Positions 1-6,538 of a DNA stretch of 8,658 nucleotides are shown here, one piece after another. The position numbers and the translations under genes are program-made. Every line of letters begins with the position of its first letter. Positions within the stretch are counted from its first letter, which is position 1. The DNA is from Phocaeicola_A sp963652075. GTDB lineage: Bacteria; Bacteroidota; Bacteroidia; Bacteroidales; Bacteroidaceae. The notes below the pieces were generated by a model, which had not been told where the DNA came from, ran no database searches, and saw nothing but the letters and a program-made list of their open reading frames with translations. The DNA is taken from assembly GCA_963652075.1 (NCBI GenBank), contig CAVJRQ010000081.1:1-8658 (forward strand), written 5' to 3'.

Positions 1-110
1 TACTTACGTTGCCCGATGAAAGTACTTACGTTGCCCGATGAAAGTACTTACGTTGCTCGATGTAAGTACTTACGTTGCCCGATGAAAGTACTTACGTTGC
101 CCGATGAACG
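1..110. repeat. Tandem repeat, 5 x 22 bp
   Basis: Five head-to-tail copies of a 22-bp unit start at 1, 23, 45, 67 and 89. Copies 1, 2 and 4 are identical, copy 3 differs at two bases, and copy 5 at its last bases. Each unit contains the core GTTGCCCGATGA (copy 3 varies), and each junction forms the 8-bp palindrome AAGTACTT (20-27, 42-49, 64-71, 86-93). There are no spacers, so it is not CRISPR. The array starts at the window edge and may continue to the left. It lies just downstream of the prs terminator. Function unknown. A related core occurs near 8449-8461. Confidence 0.95.
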
Positions 111-144
111 AAAAAGGGAAACCGACGTAATGCCGGTTTCCCTT
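111..144 (-). terminator. Intrinsic terminator of prs
   Basis: A perfect 11-bp inverted repeat (114-124 with 134-144) encloses a 9-base loop. Read on the minus strand, the stem is followed by TTTTT (complement of 111-115). It lies 33 bases past the prs stop codon, so it should end the prs transcript before the tandem repeats. Confidence 0.85.
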
Positions 145-176
145 CCTGATAATATAATAGATGTGTACTCTATCGC

Positions 177-1115
177 TTAGAGGATGTACTGCGAACTGAT
201 GGACTCGTTGTTCATCACCCTGCGGATTGTCTCCGCGAAAAGGTCAGCGATGGAGAGCTGCTTAACCTTCGCGCAGCGGTTGGCGTAGGGAATGCTGTCT
301 GTGAAGACAATCTCCTCAAGGCAAGAGTTCTGTACGCGTTCCGATGCGGGACCGGACATCACACAGTGCGAAGCGATGGCGCGCACGCTCTTTGCACCGG
401 CAGCCTTCATCATGTCGGCGGCCATCGTGATGGTACCTGCCGTGTCAACCATATCGTCTATCAATACCACGTTCTTGTCTTTCACGTCACCGATAATCTG
501 CATCGAGGCGACTTCGTTGGCTTTCACGCGCGACTTGTTGCACAGTACCAAGGGTACGCCCAGGTATTTCGAGAAAGTGCTCGCACGCTTCGAACCGCCC
601 ACGTCGGGGGTCGCGATAACCAAGTCTTCCAGATTCAGCGACTGGATGTAGGGGAGGAACACCGAAGACGCGTAGAGGTGGTCTACCGGTACGTCGAAGA
701 ATCCCTGAATCTGGTCGGCATGCAAATCCATCGTAATCAGACGGTCGATGCCGGCGACGCTAAGCAGGTCGGCAACCAGCTTTGCGCCGATAGACACGCG
801 CGGCTTGTCTTTTCTGTCCTGGCGCGCCCATCCGAAGTAAGGGATAACCGCTACGATGCTCTTTGCCGAAGCTCTTTTGGCCGCGTCAATCATCAGCAAC
901 AGTTCCATCAAATTGTCGGAGTTGGGGAACGTGGACTGCACCAAGAACACGTGACGGCCACGGATGGATTCCTCGTAAGATACGGCGAACTCGCCGTCAG
1001 CGAAGTGCAAAATGTTCATTTTTCCTAATTCGCACTTTAGGCTCGTGCAAATCTTTTCGGCAAGGTATCTCGAATTGGTTCCGGAAAATACCATGTAAGA
1101 TGCTTTATCGCTCAT
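177..1115 (-). CDS. prs: Ribose-phosphate pyrophosphokinase (PRPP synthase)
   Basis: Cytoplasmic enzyme that transfers pyrophosphate from ATP to ribose-5-phosphate, making PRPP for purine, pyrimidine, histidine, tryptophan and NAD synthesis. The 312-residue length is normal for a class I bacterial enzyme. Visible motifs: the N-terminal FSGTNSRYLAEKI segment; the flexible catalytic loop ARQDRKDK (97-104); the divalent-cation signature MDLHADQIQGFFDVPVDH (129-146); and the PRPP-binding loop VVLIDDMVDTAGTIT (216-230). All key residues look intact. The ATG at 1115 gives the family N-terminus. The gene is followed by its own terminator. The ThiE-like gene lies 107 bases upstream on the same strand, with a candidate promoter between them, so prs is probably transcribed on its own. 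No sign of damage. Confidence 0.97.
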   Translation of the reverse strand: MSDKASYMVFSGTNSRYLAEKICTSLKCELGKMNILHFADGEFAVSYEESIRGRHVFLVQSTFPNSDNLMELLLMIDAAKRASAKSIVAVIPYFGWARQDRKDKPRVSIGAKLVADLLSVAGIDRLITMDLHADQIQGFFDVPVDHLYASSVFLPYIQSLNLEDLVIATPDVGGSKRASTFSKYLGVPLVLCNKSRVKANEVASMQIIGDVKDKNVVLIDDMVDTAGTITMAADMMKAAGAKSVRAIASHCVMSGPASERVQNSCLEEIVFTDSIPYANRCAKVKQLSIADLFAETIRRVMNNESISSQYIL

Positions 1116-1163
1116 GTCTCTATCTATATAGAAGTTTAAGTCTACAGATTTTAATTATGGCTG

Positions 1164-1200
1164 CAAAGGTATGAAATCTTTGCAACATACGGAGGGCAAA
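1164..1200 (-). promoter_or_regulatory. Candidate prs promoter
   Basis: On the minus strand, TACCTTTG (complement of 1164-1171) matches the Bacteroides -7 box TAnnTTTG about 50 bases before the prs start. A TTTG (complement of 1197-1200) lies 25 bases upstream, longer than the 20-base gap of the plus-strand promoters here. The -7 box is convincing, the -33 assignment less so. Confidence 0.5.
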
Positions 1201-1222
1201 ACCGAAGGGAATTTCTCTCGCA

Positions 1223-1831
1223 TTAGTCCGCCAGACGTTTCAGAACCCTGAAGTGGTTAATCAACTCTTTGTAGTCCATATTGTTATGGGCATCGAACCG
1301 ATCCCATAGGTCGCCCATGATGGCCGCTCCGCCAAACCCGTAATCCTTGATTAACGGCAGGTTCTCGTCCGTGATTCCTCCTAGCGCTATCACTTTCTTG
1401 TCGATGACGCCCGCTTTGGCAGCCTTGCGGATGTCCTCGGCGGAATAGGTGGAGAGGTATTCCTGTCTGGAGATACTGTCGAACACGGGGCTCATGAAGA
1501 CGTAATTGCACGAGGCTTTCTTCCGCTTCACCTCTTCGATGGAGTGGCACGAGCAACTGACGTGCCCGCGGTAGTTCTCCGGAATCTCGGGGTTGCGGTC
1601 GTTCAGGTGGATGCCCATCAAGTTGAACTCCTCCTTCAGGTAGAAGTGGTCGTGCGTAACAATCCGCCTCCGGTACTGCTCGGGGATAAGCGTCAGAAGC
1701 CTCTCCGAAAACATGGGAGCCGTGTCCGGTTTGCGTATATGAAGATAGTCGAGCCCTTCTTCAAATAGTGTGGTCAATATTTTATCCTCCTCAATGAAGA
1801 AAGAAGGAGTTGTTATCACTATTAATTTCAT
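1223..1831 (-). CDS. ThiE/TenI-family protein (thiamine phosphate synthase-like)
   Basis: A 202-residue TIM-barrel protein of the thiamine phosphate synthase/TenI superfamily. Recognisable segments: YLHIRKP (the LQxREK strand of ThiE), GIHLNDRN (GVHIGQ-D), CSCHSIEEV (GVSxHS), YVFMSPVFDSIS (YxGxGPxxPT), VIALGGI and FGGAAIMGDLW. True ThiE joins the hydroxymethylpyrimidine and thiazole phosphates. By my manual alignment several ThiE active-site residues are changed: the ND pair is HD in THDH, the Asp after HxGQ is Asn, and the Thr/Lys of PTxTK are Ser/Arg. This fits better with a TenI-like protein (thiazole tautomerase or paralogue) than with a standard ThiE. No other thiamine gene is nearby and I see no TPP riboswitch in the leader, so it looks like a stand-alone paralogue. 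Family assignment is firm, the exact reaction is not. Confidence 0.8.
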   Translation of the reverse strand: MKLIVITTPSFFIEEDKILTTLFEEGLDYLHIRKPDTAPMFSERLLTLIPEQYRRRIVTHDHFYLKEEFNLMGIHLNDRNPEIPENYRGHVSCSCHSIEEVKRKKASCNYVFMSPVFDSISRQEYLSTYSAEDIRKAAKAGVIDKKVIALGGITDENLPLIKDYGFGGAAIMGDLWDRFDAHNNMDYKELINHFRVLKRLAD

Positions 1832-1952
1832 CGAAGCAGAAACAATCTCTTAATTCAATAGAAACCAAATCCTTTAAAATCCGATTCTCCGCCCTATGGT
1901 ACCGCCCCGTGATGTCGGGACTTTGTTCCCTTCGAGAGGAGAATATCACAGA

Positions 1953-1960
1953 CAAAGGTA
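1953..1960 (-). promoter_or_regulatory. Candidate -7 box for the thiE-like gene
   Basis: The complement of 1953-1960 reads TACCTTTG, matching TAnnTTTG. No TTG or TTTG is found at the expected 20-base distance, so this is a partial promoter call. It would give a leader of roughly 115 bases. Confidence 0.4.
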
Positions 1961-2065
1961 AGGATAATAAATCGGACTCTCCTAATATTTTGTGGAATAT
2001 TTTTCGCATGGAACGGATTGTACTCTGAGTATCAGTGGTTTTTGCTTTCACCTTAATTGCATATA

Positions 2066-2116
2066 CGGACAAAGGAAGAATCTTCCCTTTACCGGGGAAG
2101 CTCCTTCCTTTATCCG
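2066..2116 (-). other. Large nested inverted repeat
   Basis: Arms 2066-2078 and 2104-2116 pair over 13 positions. Inside them a second 6-bp stem (CTTCCC with GGGAAG) closes a 7-base loop. The one imperfect outer pair is C-A on the plus strand but G-U in minus-strand RNA, so the structure suits a minus-strand transcript running on from uxaA. There is no U-tract, so it is not a classic terminator. It could be a 3'-end stabiliser, a processing site or a protein-binding site. Confidence 0.6.
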
Positions 2117-2138
2117 TAGTAATACCGGTAGGTAATTC

Positions 2139-2167
2139 CGCCCCCTCCTTTGTGTGAGGAATGGGCG
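2139..2167 (-). terminator. Weak GC-rich hairpin after uxaA
   Basis: CGCCC (2139-2143) and CCTC (2144-2147) pair with GAGG (2156-2159) and GGGCG (2163-2167), with a 3-base bulge and an 8-base loop. It starts about 12 bases beyond the uxaA stop. No U-run follows on the minus strand, so termination here is only a possibility. Confidence 0.3.
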
Positions 2168-2178
2168 TACGTTCCCTT

Positions 2179-3669
2179 TTATAGCGTCACGCCGTTCTTG
2201 AAGATGGCGATTTCGCGGTAGCCCTTCTTCTCGTTGTTGACCAATTCGCCGCTGGCCACGCGGATAACGTAGTCGATGAAGCGTTCGCAGGTCTTTTCCA
2301 TCGGTTCGTTCTCCACGATGACACCTGCGTTGAAGTCAATCCACGTCGGTTTGTTGGCGGCGAGGCCGGAGTTGGTGGAAATCTTCATCGTCGGGACATA
2401 GGTGCCGAAAGGCGTGCCGCGGCCGGTGGTGAAGAGTACCATGTGGCAGCCGCACGAGGCGAGGGCTGTGGAGGCTACGAGGTCGTTGCCGGGGGCGGAG
2501 AGGAGGTTCAGTCCTTTCACGCTCAGACGGTCGCCGTAGGGCATCACGCCCATGACGTAGCTCTTGCCGCACTTCTGCGTGCAACCCAGCGCCTTCTCTT
2601 CCAGTGTGGAGATGCCGCCTGCCTTGTTGCCCGGTGACGGGTTCTCGCCGACGGGCTCGCCGTGGGAGAGGAAGTAAGACTTGAAATCGTTGATGAGACG
2701 TACCGTCTGGTCGAAGAGTTCCTGGCTCTTGCAACGGTTCATCAGAATCGTCTCGGCACCGAACATCTCGGGCACTTCGGTCAGTACGGACGTACCGCCC
2801 TGGGCGATGAGGAAGTCGGAGAACATACCCAGCAACGGGTTGGCCGTGATGCCAGAGAATCCGTCTGAACCGCCGCATTTCAGTCCCACGCGCAGCTCCG
2901 ACAGGGGAACATCCTCCCGCACGTCCTTGCTGGCTACGTCGTAGAGGCGGCGCAGGATCTTCATGCCTTCCTCCATCTCGTCGTGTACCTTCTGTGTGGT
3001 CATGTACTGCACGCGCTCCGGGTCTACGTCACCCACGAACTCCTTGAACACGTCCGGTTGGTTGTTCTCGCAGCCAAGGCTCACCACCAGCACCGCTCCG
3101 GCGTTGGGGTGCTTCACCATGTCGCGCAGAATCTTCTTTGTGTTCTCGTGGTCGTCGCCCAGTTGCGAGCATCCGTAGTTGTGGGGGAAGGCGACGATGG
3201 CATCCACACCCTGTGACGAGGTCTCCTGTCGCAGCTTCTCGGCCAGTTGGTTGGCGATGCCGTTGACGCAGCCCACGGTGGGGATAATCCAAATCTCGTT
3301 GCGCACGCCCACATCGCCGTTCTTGCGTCGGTAACCCTTGAAAGTGAGGTTTTTGTGTGGGATGTCGAGGTCTACTTTCACGGGGTTGTAAGTGTAGCTG
3401 AGCAAACCGGCCAGGTTGGTCTTTATCTTGTGCTCGTTAATCCAGTCGCCCTGACGGATGGCTTCCTTGGCATGTCCGATGGGGTAGCCGTACTTGATGA
3501 CGTTCTCCCCCTCGGCGAAGTCCTTGAGGGCGATCTTGTGTCCGGCCGGTACGTCCTGGTTCACGCGGATGGTCGCGCCGTCCACGGTAATGGTCTCGCC
3601 TGCCTTCAGGTCCGAGATGGCCACGGCCACATTGTCGGCGACGTTAATCTTCAGATACTTTGTTTCCAT
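2179..3669 (-). CDS. uxaA: Altronate dehydratase
   Basis: Dehydrates D-altronate to 2-keto-3-deoxygluconate (KDG) in the galacturonate branch of hexuronate breakdown. The 496 residues match the usual family length. The N-terminal SAF-type domain covers about residues 1-85 (KINVADNVAVAISDLKAGE onward), and the UxaA catalytic region follows from about 105. Conserved segments include PTVGCVNGIAN (130-140), FPHNYGCSQLGDDHENT (161-177), SLGCENNQPD (197-206), CGGSDGFSGITANPLLG (265-281) and SCGCHMVLFTTGRGTPFG (405-422). The frame stays open 48 codons upstream to 3813, but that extension has no family character. The ATG at 3669 (METKYLKINV) is the sensible start. It faces kdgK-eda across 247 bp, and those genes perform the next two steps. 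A control region shared with kdgK is plausible, though I found only a weak TATATTCG (3716-3723) as a minus-strand -7 box. Confidence 0.95.
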   Translation of the reverse strand: METKYLKINVADNVAVAISDLKAGETITVDGATIRVNQDVPAGHKIALKDFAEGENVIKYGYPIGHAKEAIRQGDWINEHKIKTNLAGLLSYTYNPVKVDLDIPHKNLTFKGYRRKNGDVGVRNEIWIIPTVGCVNGIANQLAEKLRQETSSQGVDAIVAFPHNYGCSQLGDDHENTKKILRDMVKHPNAGAVLVVSLGCENNQPDVFKEFVGDVDPERVQYMTTQKVHDEMEEGMKILRRLYDVASKDVREDVPLSELRVGLKCGGSDGFSGITANPLLGMFSDFLIAQGGTSVLTEVPEMFGAETILMNRCKSQELFDQTVRLINDFKSYFLSHGEPVGENPSPGNKAGGISTLEEKALGCTQKCGKSYVMGVMPYGDRLSVKGLNLLSAPGNDLVASTALASCGCHMVLFTTGRGTPFGTYVPTMKISTNSGLAANKPTWIDFNAGVIVENEPMEKTCERFIDYVIRVASGELVNNEKKGYREIAIFKNGVTL

Positions 3670-3805
3670 ATTGTTTCGTAATAAGTTATGTTGTGTCCGG
3701 TCATAAATCAGGGGACGAATATAGGCATAAAATCCGTACCGTCCGCGCTTTGCGGTGAAAAATTGTGTACGAACACGATTTTCTTTCAAAAAGTGACGAA
3801 AACTG

Positions 3806-3836
3806 TTGTGCATTCATATATAAACCTATATATTTG
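3806..3836 (+). promoter_or_regulatory. Promoter of kdgK-eda
   Basis: TTG at 3806-3808 and TATATTTG at 3829-3836 are separated by 20 bases, the Bacteroides -33/-7 pattern. The ATG of kdgK is 80 bases past the -7 box, leaving a leader of about 70-75 bases that is A-rich near the start codon and has no Shine-Dalgarno sequence. Confidence 0.8.
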
Positions 3837-3916
3837 CGGCACTATCTACATTGCAATAGAAGTAGAATGAAAAGAACATTCGTATAAAAGTAACTAAAAG
3901 ACAAAAAGAAAAGATT

Positions 3917-4939
3917 ATGGGAAAAGTCGTAACTTTAGGAGAAATCATGTTGAGATTGTCGACTCCGGGACAGAAGCGTTTCGTTCAGTCCGACGTGTTC
4001 GACGTAGTTTATGGTGGCGGTGAGGCTAACGTAGCCGTGAGCTGCGCCAACTATGGCCATGAGGCTTACTTCGTGACGAAATTGCCGAAACACGAGATTG
4101 GCCAGTCCGCCGTGAACGCACTGAGACGTTTCGGCGTGAAGACCGACTTCATCGCACGCGGTGGCGACCGTGTGGGCATCTATTATCTGGAGACTGGTGC
4201 TTCGATGCGTCCGAGCAAGGTCATCTATGACCGTGCGCACTCTTCCATCGCGGAAGCCGATCCCTCTGATTTTGATTTCGACGCAATAATGAAGGGCGCT
4301 GACTGGTTCCACTGGTCGGGTATCACTCCTGCCATCAGTGACAAAGCCGCTGAGCTGACCCGCTTGGCTTGCGAAGCTGCCAAACGCAACGGCGTGACCG
4401 TGTCCGTAGACCTGAACTTCCGCAAGAAACTGTGGACAAAGGAGAAGGCTCAGTCCATCATGAAACCTCTGATGAAGTACGTGGATGTCTGCATCGGCAA
4501 CGAGGAAGACGCAGAGCTCTGCTTGGGCTTCAAACCCGACGCTGACGTGGAAGGCGGCAAGACCGATGCCGAAGGCTACAAGGGTATCTTCAAGGCCATG
4601 GCCAAGGAGTTCGGCTTCAAGTATGTAATCTCTACGCTGCGCGAGTCGTTCTCGGCTACGCACAACGGCTGGAAGGCTATGATTTACAACGGTGAGGAAT
4701 TCTATGAGTCCAAGCGTTACGACATCAACCCGATTATTGACCGTGTAGGTGGCGGCGACTCTTTCTCCGGTGGTATCATCCACGGATTGCTGACCAAGCC
4801 TAACCAGGGTGCTGCCCTTGAGTTCGCCGTAGCTGCTTCGGCGCTGAAACACACCATCAACGGTGACTTCAACATGGTTTCCGTTGAGGAAGTTGAGGCT
4901 TTGGCCGGTGGCGACGCAAGTGGCCGTGTTCAACGCTAA
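3917..4939 (+). CDS. kdgK: 2-keto-3-deoxygluconate kinase (PfkB family)
   Basis: Phosphorylates KDG with ATP to give KDPG, linking hexuronate breakdown to the Entner-Doudoroff aldolase. The protein has 340 residues. The PfkB N-terminal signature GGGEANVAVSCANYG begins at residue 33. The C-terminal signature DRVGGGDSFSGGIIHG (275-290) carries the probable catalytic base D281. The usual GAGD reads GGGD, a common variant. SVDLNFRKKLW (about 167-177) is typical of sugar kinases with KDG-like substrates. The neighbours uxaA (making KDG) and eda (cleaving KDPG) support KDG as substrate over fructose or ribose. It is the first gene of an operon and is followed by eda after 37 bp. Confidence 0.94.
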   Translation: MGKVVTLGEIMLRLSTPGQKRFVQSDVFDVVYGGGEANVAVSCANYGHEAYFVTKLPKHEIGQSAVNALRRFGVKTDFIARGGDRVGIYYLETGASMRPSKVIYDRAHSSIAEADPSDFDFDAIMKGADWFHWSGITPAISDKAAELTRLACEAAKRNGVTVSVDLNFRKKLWTKEKAQSIMKPLMKYVDVCIGNEEDAELCLGFKPDADVEGGKTDAEGYKGIFKAMAKEFGFKYVISTLRESFSATHNGWKAMIYNGEEFYESKRYDINPIIDRVGGGDSFSGGIIHGLLTKPNQGAALEFAVAASALKHTINGDFNMVSVEEVEALAGGDASGRVQR

Positions 4940-4976
4940 TAGCCTGCTTTTAAGTATAACCTAAACATGTACAAAA

Positions 4977-5645
4977 ATGGCAAAATTCGATAAATTGGCC
5001 GTGCTGAACAAAATCGGTTCAACCGGTATGGTGCCCGTGTTCTACCACAAAGACGCGGAGATAGCGAAGAAGGTAGTGAAGGCTTGCTACGATGGTGGCG
5101 TGCGCGCGTTCGAGTTCACCAACCGCGGTGACTTCGCTCACGAGGTGTTCGCCGAAGTAGTGAAGTTCGCGGCTAAAGAGTGCCCCGAGATGGCTCTTGG
5201 CGTAGGATCGGTGGTTGACCCCGCTACCGCCGCCCTCTATCTGCAATTGGGTGCCAACTTCGTTGTCGGCCCGCTCTTCAACCCCGAAATCGCTAAGGTA
5301 TGTAACCGCCGTTGCGTAGCCTATACGCCGGGTTGCGGCAGCGTTTCCGAGGTGGGCTTCGCACAGGAGGTTGGTTGCGACCTCTGCAAGGTATTCCCGG
5401 GCGACGTGCTGGGACCGAAACTCGTGAAGGGTATGTTGGCTCCGATGCCTTGGTCGAAACTGATGGTTACGGGCGGCGTGGAACCGACCATGGAAAACCT
5501 TTCTTCATGGATTAAGGCTGGTGTGTTCTGCGTGGGTATGGGCTCGAAACTCTTCCCCAAGGACAAAGTGGCTGCCGAGGACTGGGCATACGTCACAGAC
5601 AAGTGCAAGGAAGCCCTGGGCTACATCGCTGAAGCACGCAAGTAA
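4977..5645 (+). CDS. eda: KDPG aldolase (2-dehydro-3-deoxyphosphogluconate aldolase)
   Basis: Class I (Schiff-base) aldolase that splits KDPG into pyruvate and glyceraldehyde-3-phosphate; many members also act on 4-hydroxy-2-oxoglutarate. The 222-residue length is usual. The general acid-base Glu is E46 in AFEFTNRG, and the Schiff-base Lys is K138 in CDLCKVFPGD. ALGVGSVVDPATA (73-85), YTPGCGSVSE (116-125) and VTGGVEPT match the family's substrate and phosphate loops. The start is 37 bp after the kdgK stop, with an A-rich ATGTACAAAA stretch before the ATG and no separate promoter seen. The intrinsic terminator at 5702-5746 closes the operon. The gene set makes KDPG the expected substrate. Confidence 0.95.
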   Translation: MAKFDKLAVLNKIGSTGMVPVFYHKDAEIAKKVVKACYDGGVRAFEFTNRGDFAHEVFAEVVKFAAKECPEMALGVGSVVDPATAALYLQLGANFVVGPLFNPEIAKVCNRRCVAYTPGCGSVSEVGFAQEVGCDLCKVFPGDVLGPKLVKGMLAPMPWSKLMVTGGVEPTMENLSSWIKAGVFCVGMGSKLFPKDKVAAEDWAYVTDKCKEALGYIAEARK

Positions 5646-5701
5646 GACCGTTGGCGTGCACGTTGCCGCCGACCGTCATCCGAAAGACAAACGAAAACGA
5701 G

Positions 5702-5746
5702 AAGCCACCCGCCCGTGCGGTCAATCCGCTACGGAGGGTGGCTTTT
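5702..5746 (+). terminator. Intrinsic terminator of kdgK-eda
   Basis: AAGCCACCC (5702-5710) pairs with GGGTGGCTT (5736-5744), and TTTT runs to 5746. A nested inner stem (CCGT and GCGG at 5713-5720 with CCGC and ACGG at 5726-5734) continues the hairpin to a 5-base loop. It starts 57 bases after the eda stop. Confidence 0.88.
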
Positions 5747-5766
5747 GAAATACCTATAAATGGGGA

Positions 5767-5797
5767 TTGCCCATCCGTGGGGAATCCGCTACCTTTG
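5767..5797 (+). promoter_or_regulatory. Promoter of the hemerythrin-regulator operon, with operator-like symmetry
   Basis: TTG (5767-5769) and TACCTTTG (5790-5797) are 20 bases apart. The -33 sits inside AATGGGGATTGCC (5759-5771), identical to the sequence around the -33 at 7190-7202. Here it also forms two overlapping inverted repeats: ATGGG/CCCAT at 5760-5774, and GGATTGCCC/GGGGAATCC spanning 5764-5786 with one mismatch. Such symmetry between -33 and -7 suggests a regulator site. The promoter fixes the start of the next gene downstream of it. Confidence 0.75.
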
Positions 5798-5833
5798 CTT
5801 GGTAGAATCCCAAACAACAAAATCCGAAAGACA

Positions 5834-6538
5834 ATGACGTTAGGAATGAAATACCGACCCGTGGACAAGATGAGCGACCTCATCAGTAACGATTACAAAC
5901 TGCTGCTGGTGATGAGCCGTTTCGGCCTCTCCTTGGGCTTTGGCGACAAGACCGTGAAGGAAGTGTGTGAGGAGCAGAACGTGGACACCTCCACCTTCTT
6001 GGCCGTAGCCAACTTCATGCAGGAGGAGGCGGACATCATGGGAGAAGAACCGCACGGCCTCTCCGTGGAGTCGCTGATGAACTACCTGCAGCAGGCGCAC
6101 AGCTACTTCCTCGACTTCCAGCTCCCCTCTATTCGCCGCAAGTTGGTGGAAGCCATCGACTGCTCGTCGCGCAACGAAATCGCCTTCCTTATTCTGAAGT
6201 TCTACGACGAGTACGTGGCCGAAGTGCGCAAGCATATGGAGTACGAAGACCAGAACGTCTTCACCTACGTGCGGGCGATGCTCGCCGGCGGGGCTACCAA
6301 GGAAGGCTTCGGCATCAACGTCTTCGCCCGTAAGCACAACCAGATAGAGGCGAGGCTCACCGAACTGAAGAATATCATCATTAAGTATTATCCCGAAAAG
6401 GGGAACAACCACCTGCTGAACGCCGTGTTGTTCGACATCTTCAGCTGCGAACAGGATCTCTCCTCCCACTGTCGGGTGGAAGACCTGCTGTTTGTTCCTG
6501 CCGTAAGGCATCTGGAGAAAGCGAGAAACGAAAAATGA
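5834..6538 (+). CDS. Hemerythrin-domain di-iron protein, RIC/YtfE-like
   Basis: Predicted cytoplasmic four-helix di-iron protein of the family of E. coli YtfE (RIC), which repairs iron centres after nitrosative or oxidative stress. The 234 residues carry candidate iron ligands H89, H134, E138, H168, H212 and E216. Their spacing matches the YtfE ligands (84, 129, 133, 160, 204, 208 as I recall) except for three extra residues in one loop. The N-terminal region (14-55, with KTVKEVCEEQNVD) aligns with the ScdA_N domain, but the Cys-Cys of FCCGG is replaced by Gly-Phe in SLGFGDK. The frame is open back to 5651, but the promoter at 5767-5797 lies inside that extension, so the ATG at 5834 is preferred (5846 is an alternative). 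It overlaps the regulator gene by ATGA, so the two are co-translated. Oxygen or NO sensing is possible; the function is inferred from the family. Confidence 0.82.
   Translation: MTLGMKYRPVDKMSDLISNDYKLLLVMSRFGLSLGFGDKTVKEVCEEQNVDTSTFLAVANFMQEEADIMGEEPHGLSVESLMNYLQQAHSYFLDFQLPSIRRKLVEAIDCSSRNEIAFLILKFYDEYVAEVRKHMEYEDQNVFTYVRAMLAGGATKEGFGINVFARKHNQIEARLTELKNIIIKYYPEKGNNHLLNAVLFDIFSCEQDLSSHCRVEDLLFVPAVRHLEKARNEK

Larger units (their letters stand above)
1832..2178. other. 347-bp intergenic region between uxaA and the thiE-like gene
   Basis: I see no convincing gene here. A minus-strand open frame of 93 codons (1791-2072) crosses the region but overlaps the ThiE-like start and resembles no family I know. 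The region holds a minus-strand -7 box (1953-1960), a small GGGA/TCCC hairpin in the leader (1917-1930), the large inverted repeat at 2066-2116 and a GC-rich hairpin at 2139-2167. The leader lacks the conserved segments of a TPP riboswitch. Confidence 0.6.

Noticed and set aside
1..110. CRISPR array
   Set aside because: The units are contiguous 22-mers with no unique spacers, and no cas genes are present.
1832..1960. TPP riboswitch before the thiE-like gene
   Set aside because: I could not find the conserved CUGAGA and ACCUGAUC-type segments on the minus strand.
1791..2072. 93-codon minus-strand ORF upstream of the thiE-like gene
   Set aside because: It overlaps the thiE-like start in another frame, covers a probable promoter and has no family features.
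3670..3813. 48-codon N-terminal extension of uxaA
   Set aside because: No similarity to the SAF domain or a signal peptide, and the ATG at 3669 gives the usual family N-terminus and length.
3935..4933. 332-codon minus-strand ORF opposite kdgK
   Set aside because: A shadow of a codon-biased gene; the plus strand encodes an intact PfkB kinase and the antisense protein has no recognisable motif.
5651..5833. Upstream extension of the hemerythrin-domain frame
   Set aside because: It runs through the eda terminator and the operon promoter, so it cannot be translated from that promoter.
5840..6511. 223-codon minus-strand ORF opposite the hemerythrin-domain gene
   Set aside because: Antisense shadow; the plus-strand frame has the family ligands, a promoter and ATGA coupling.
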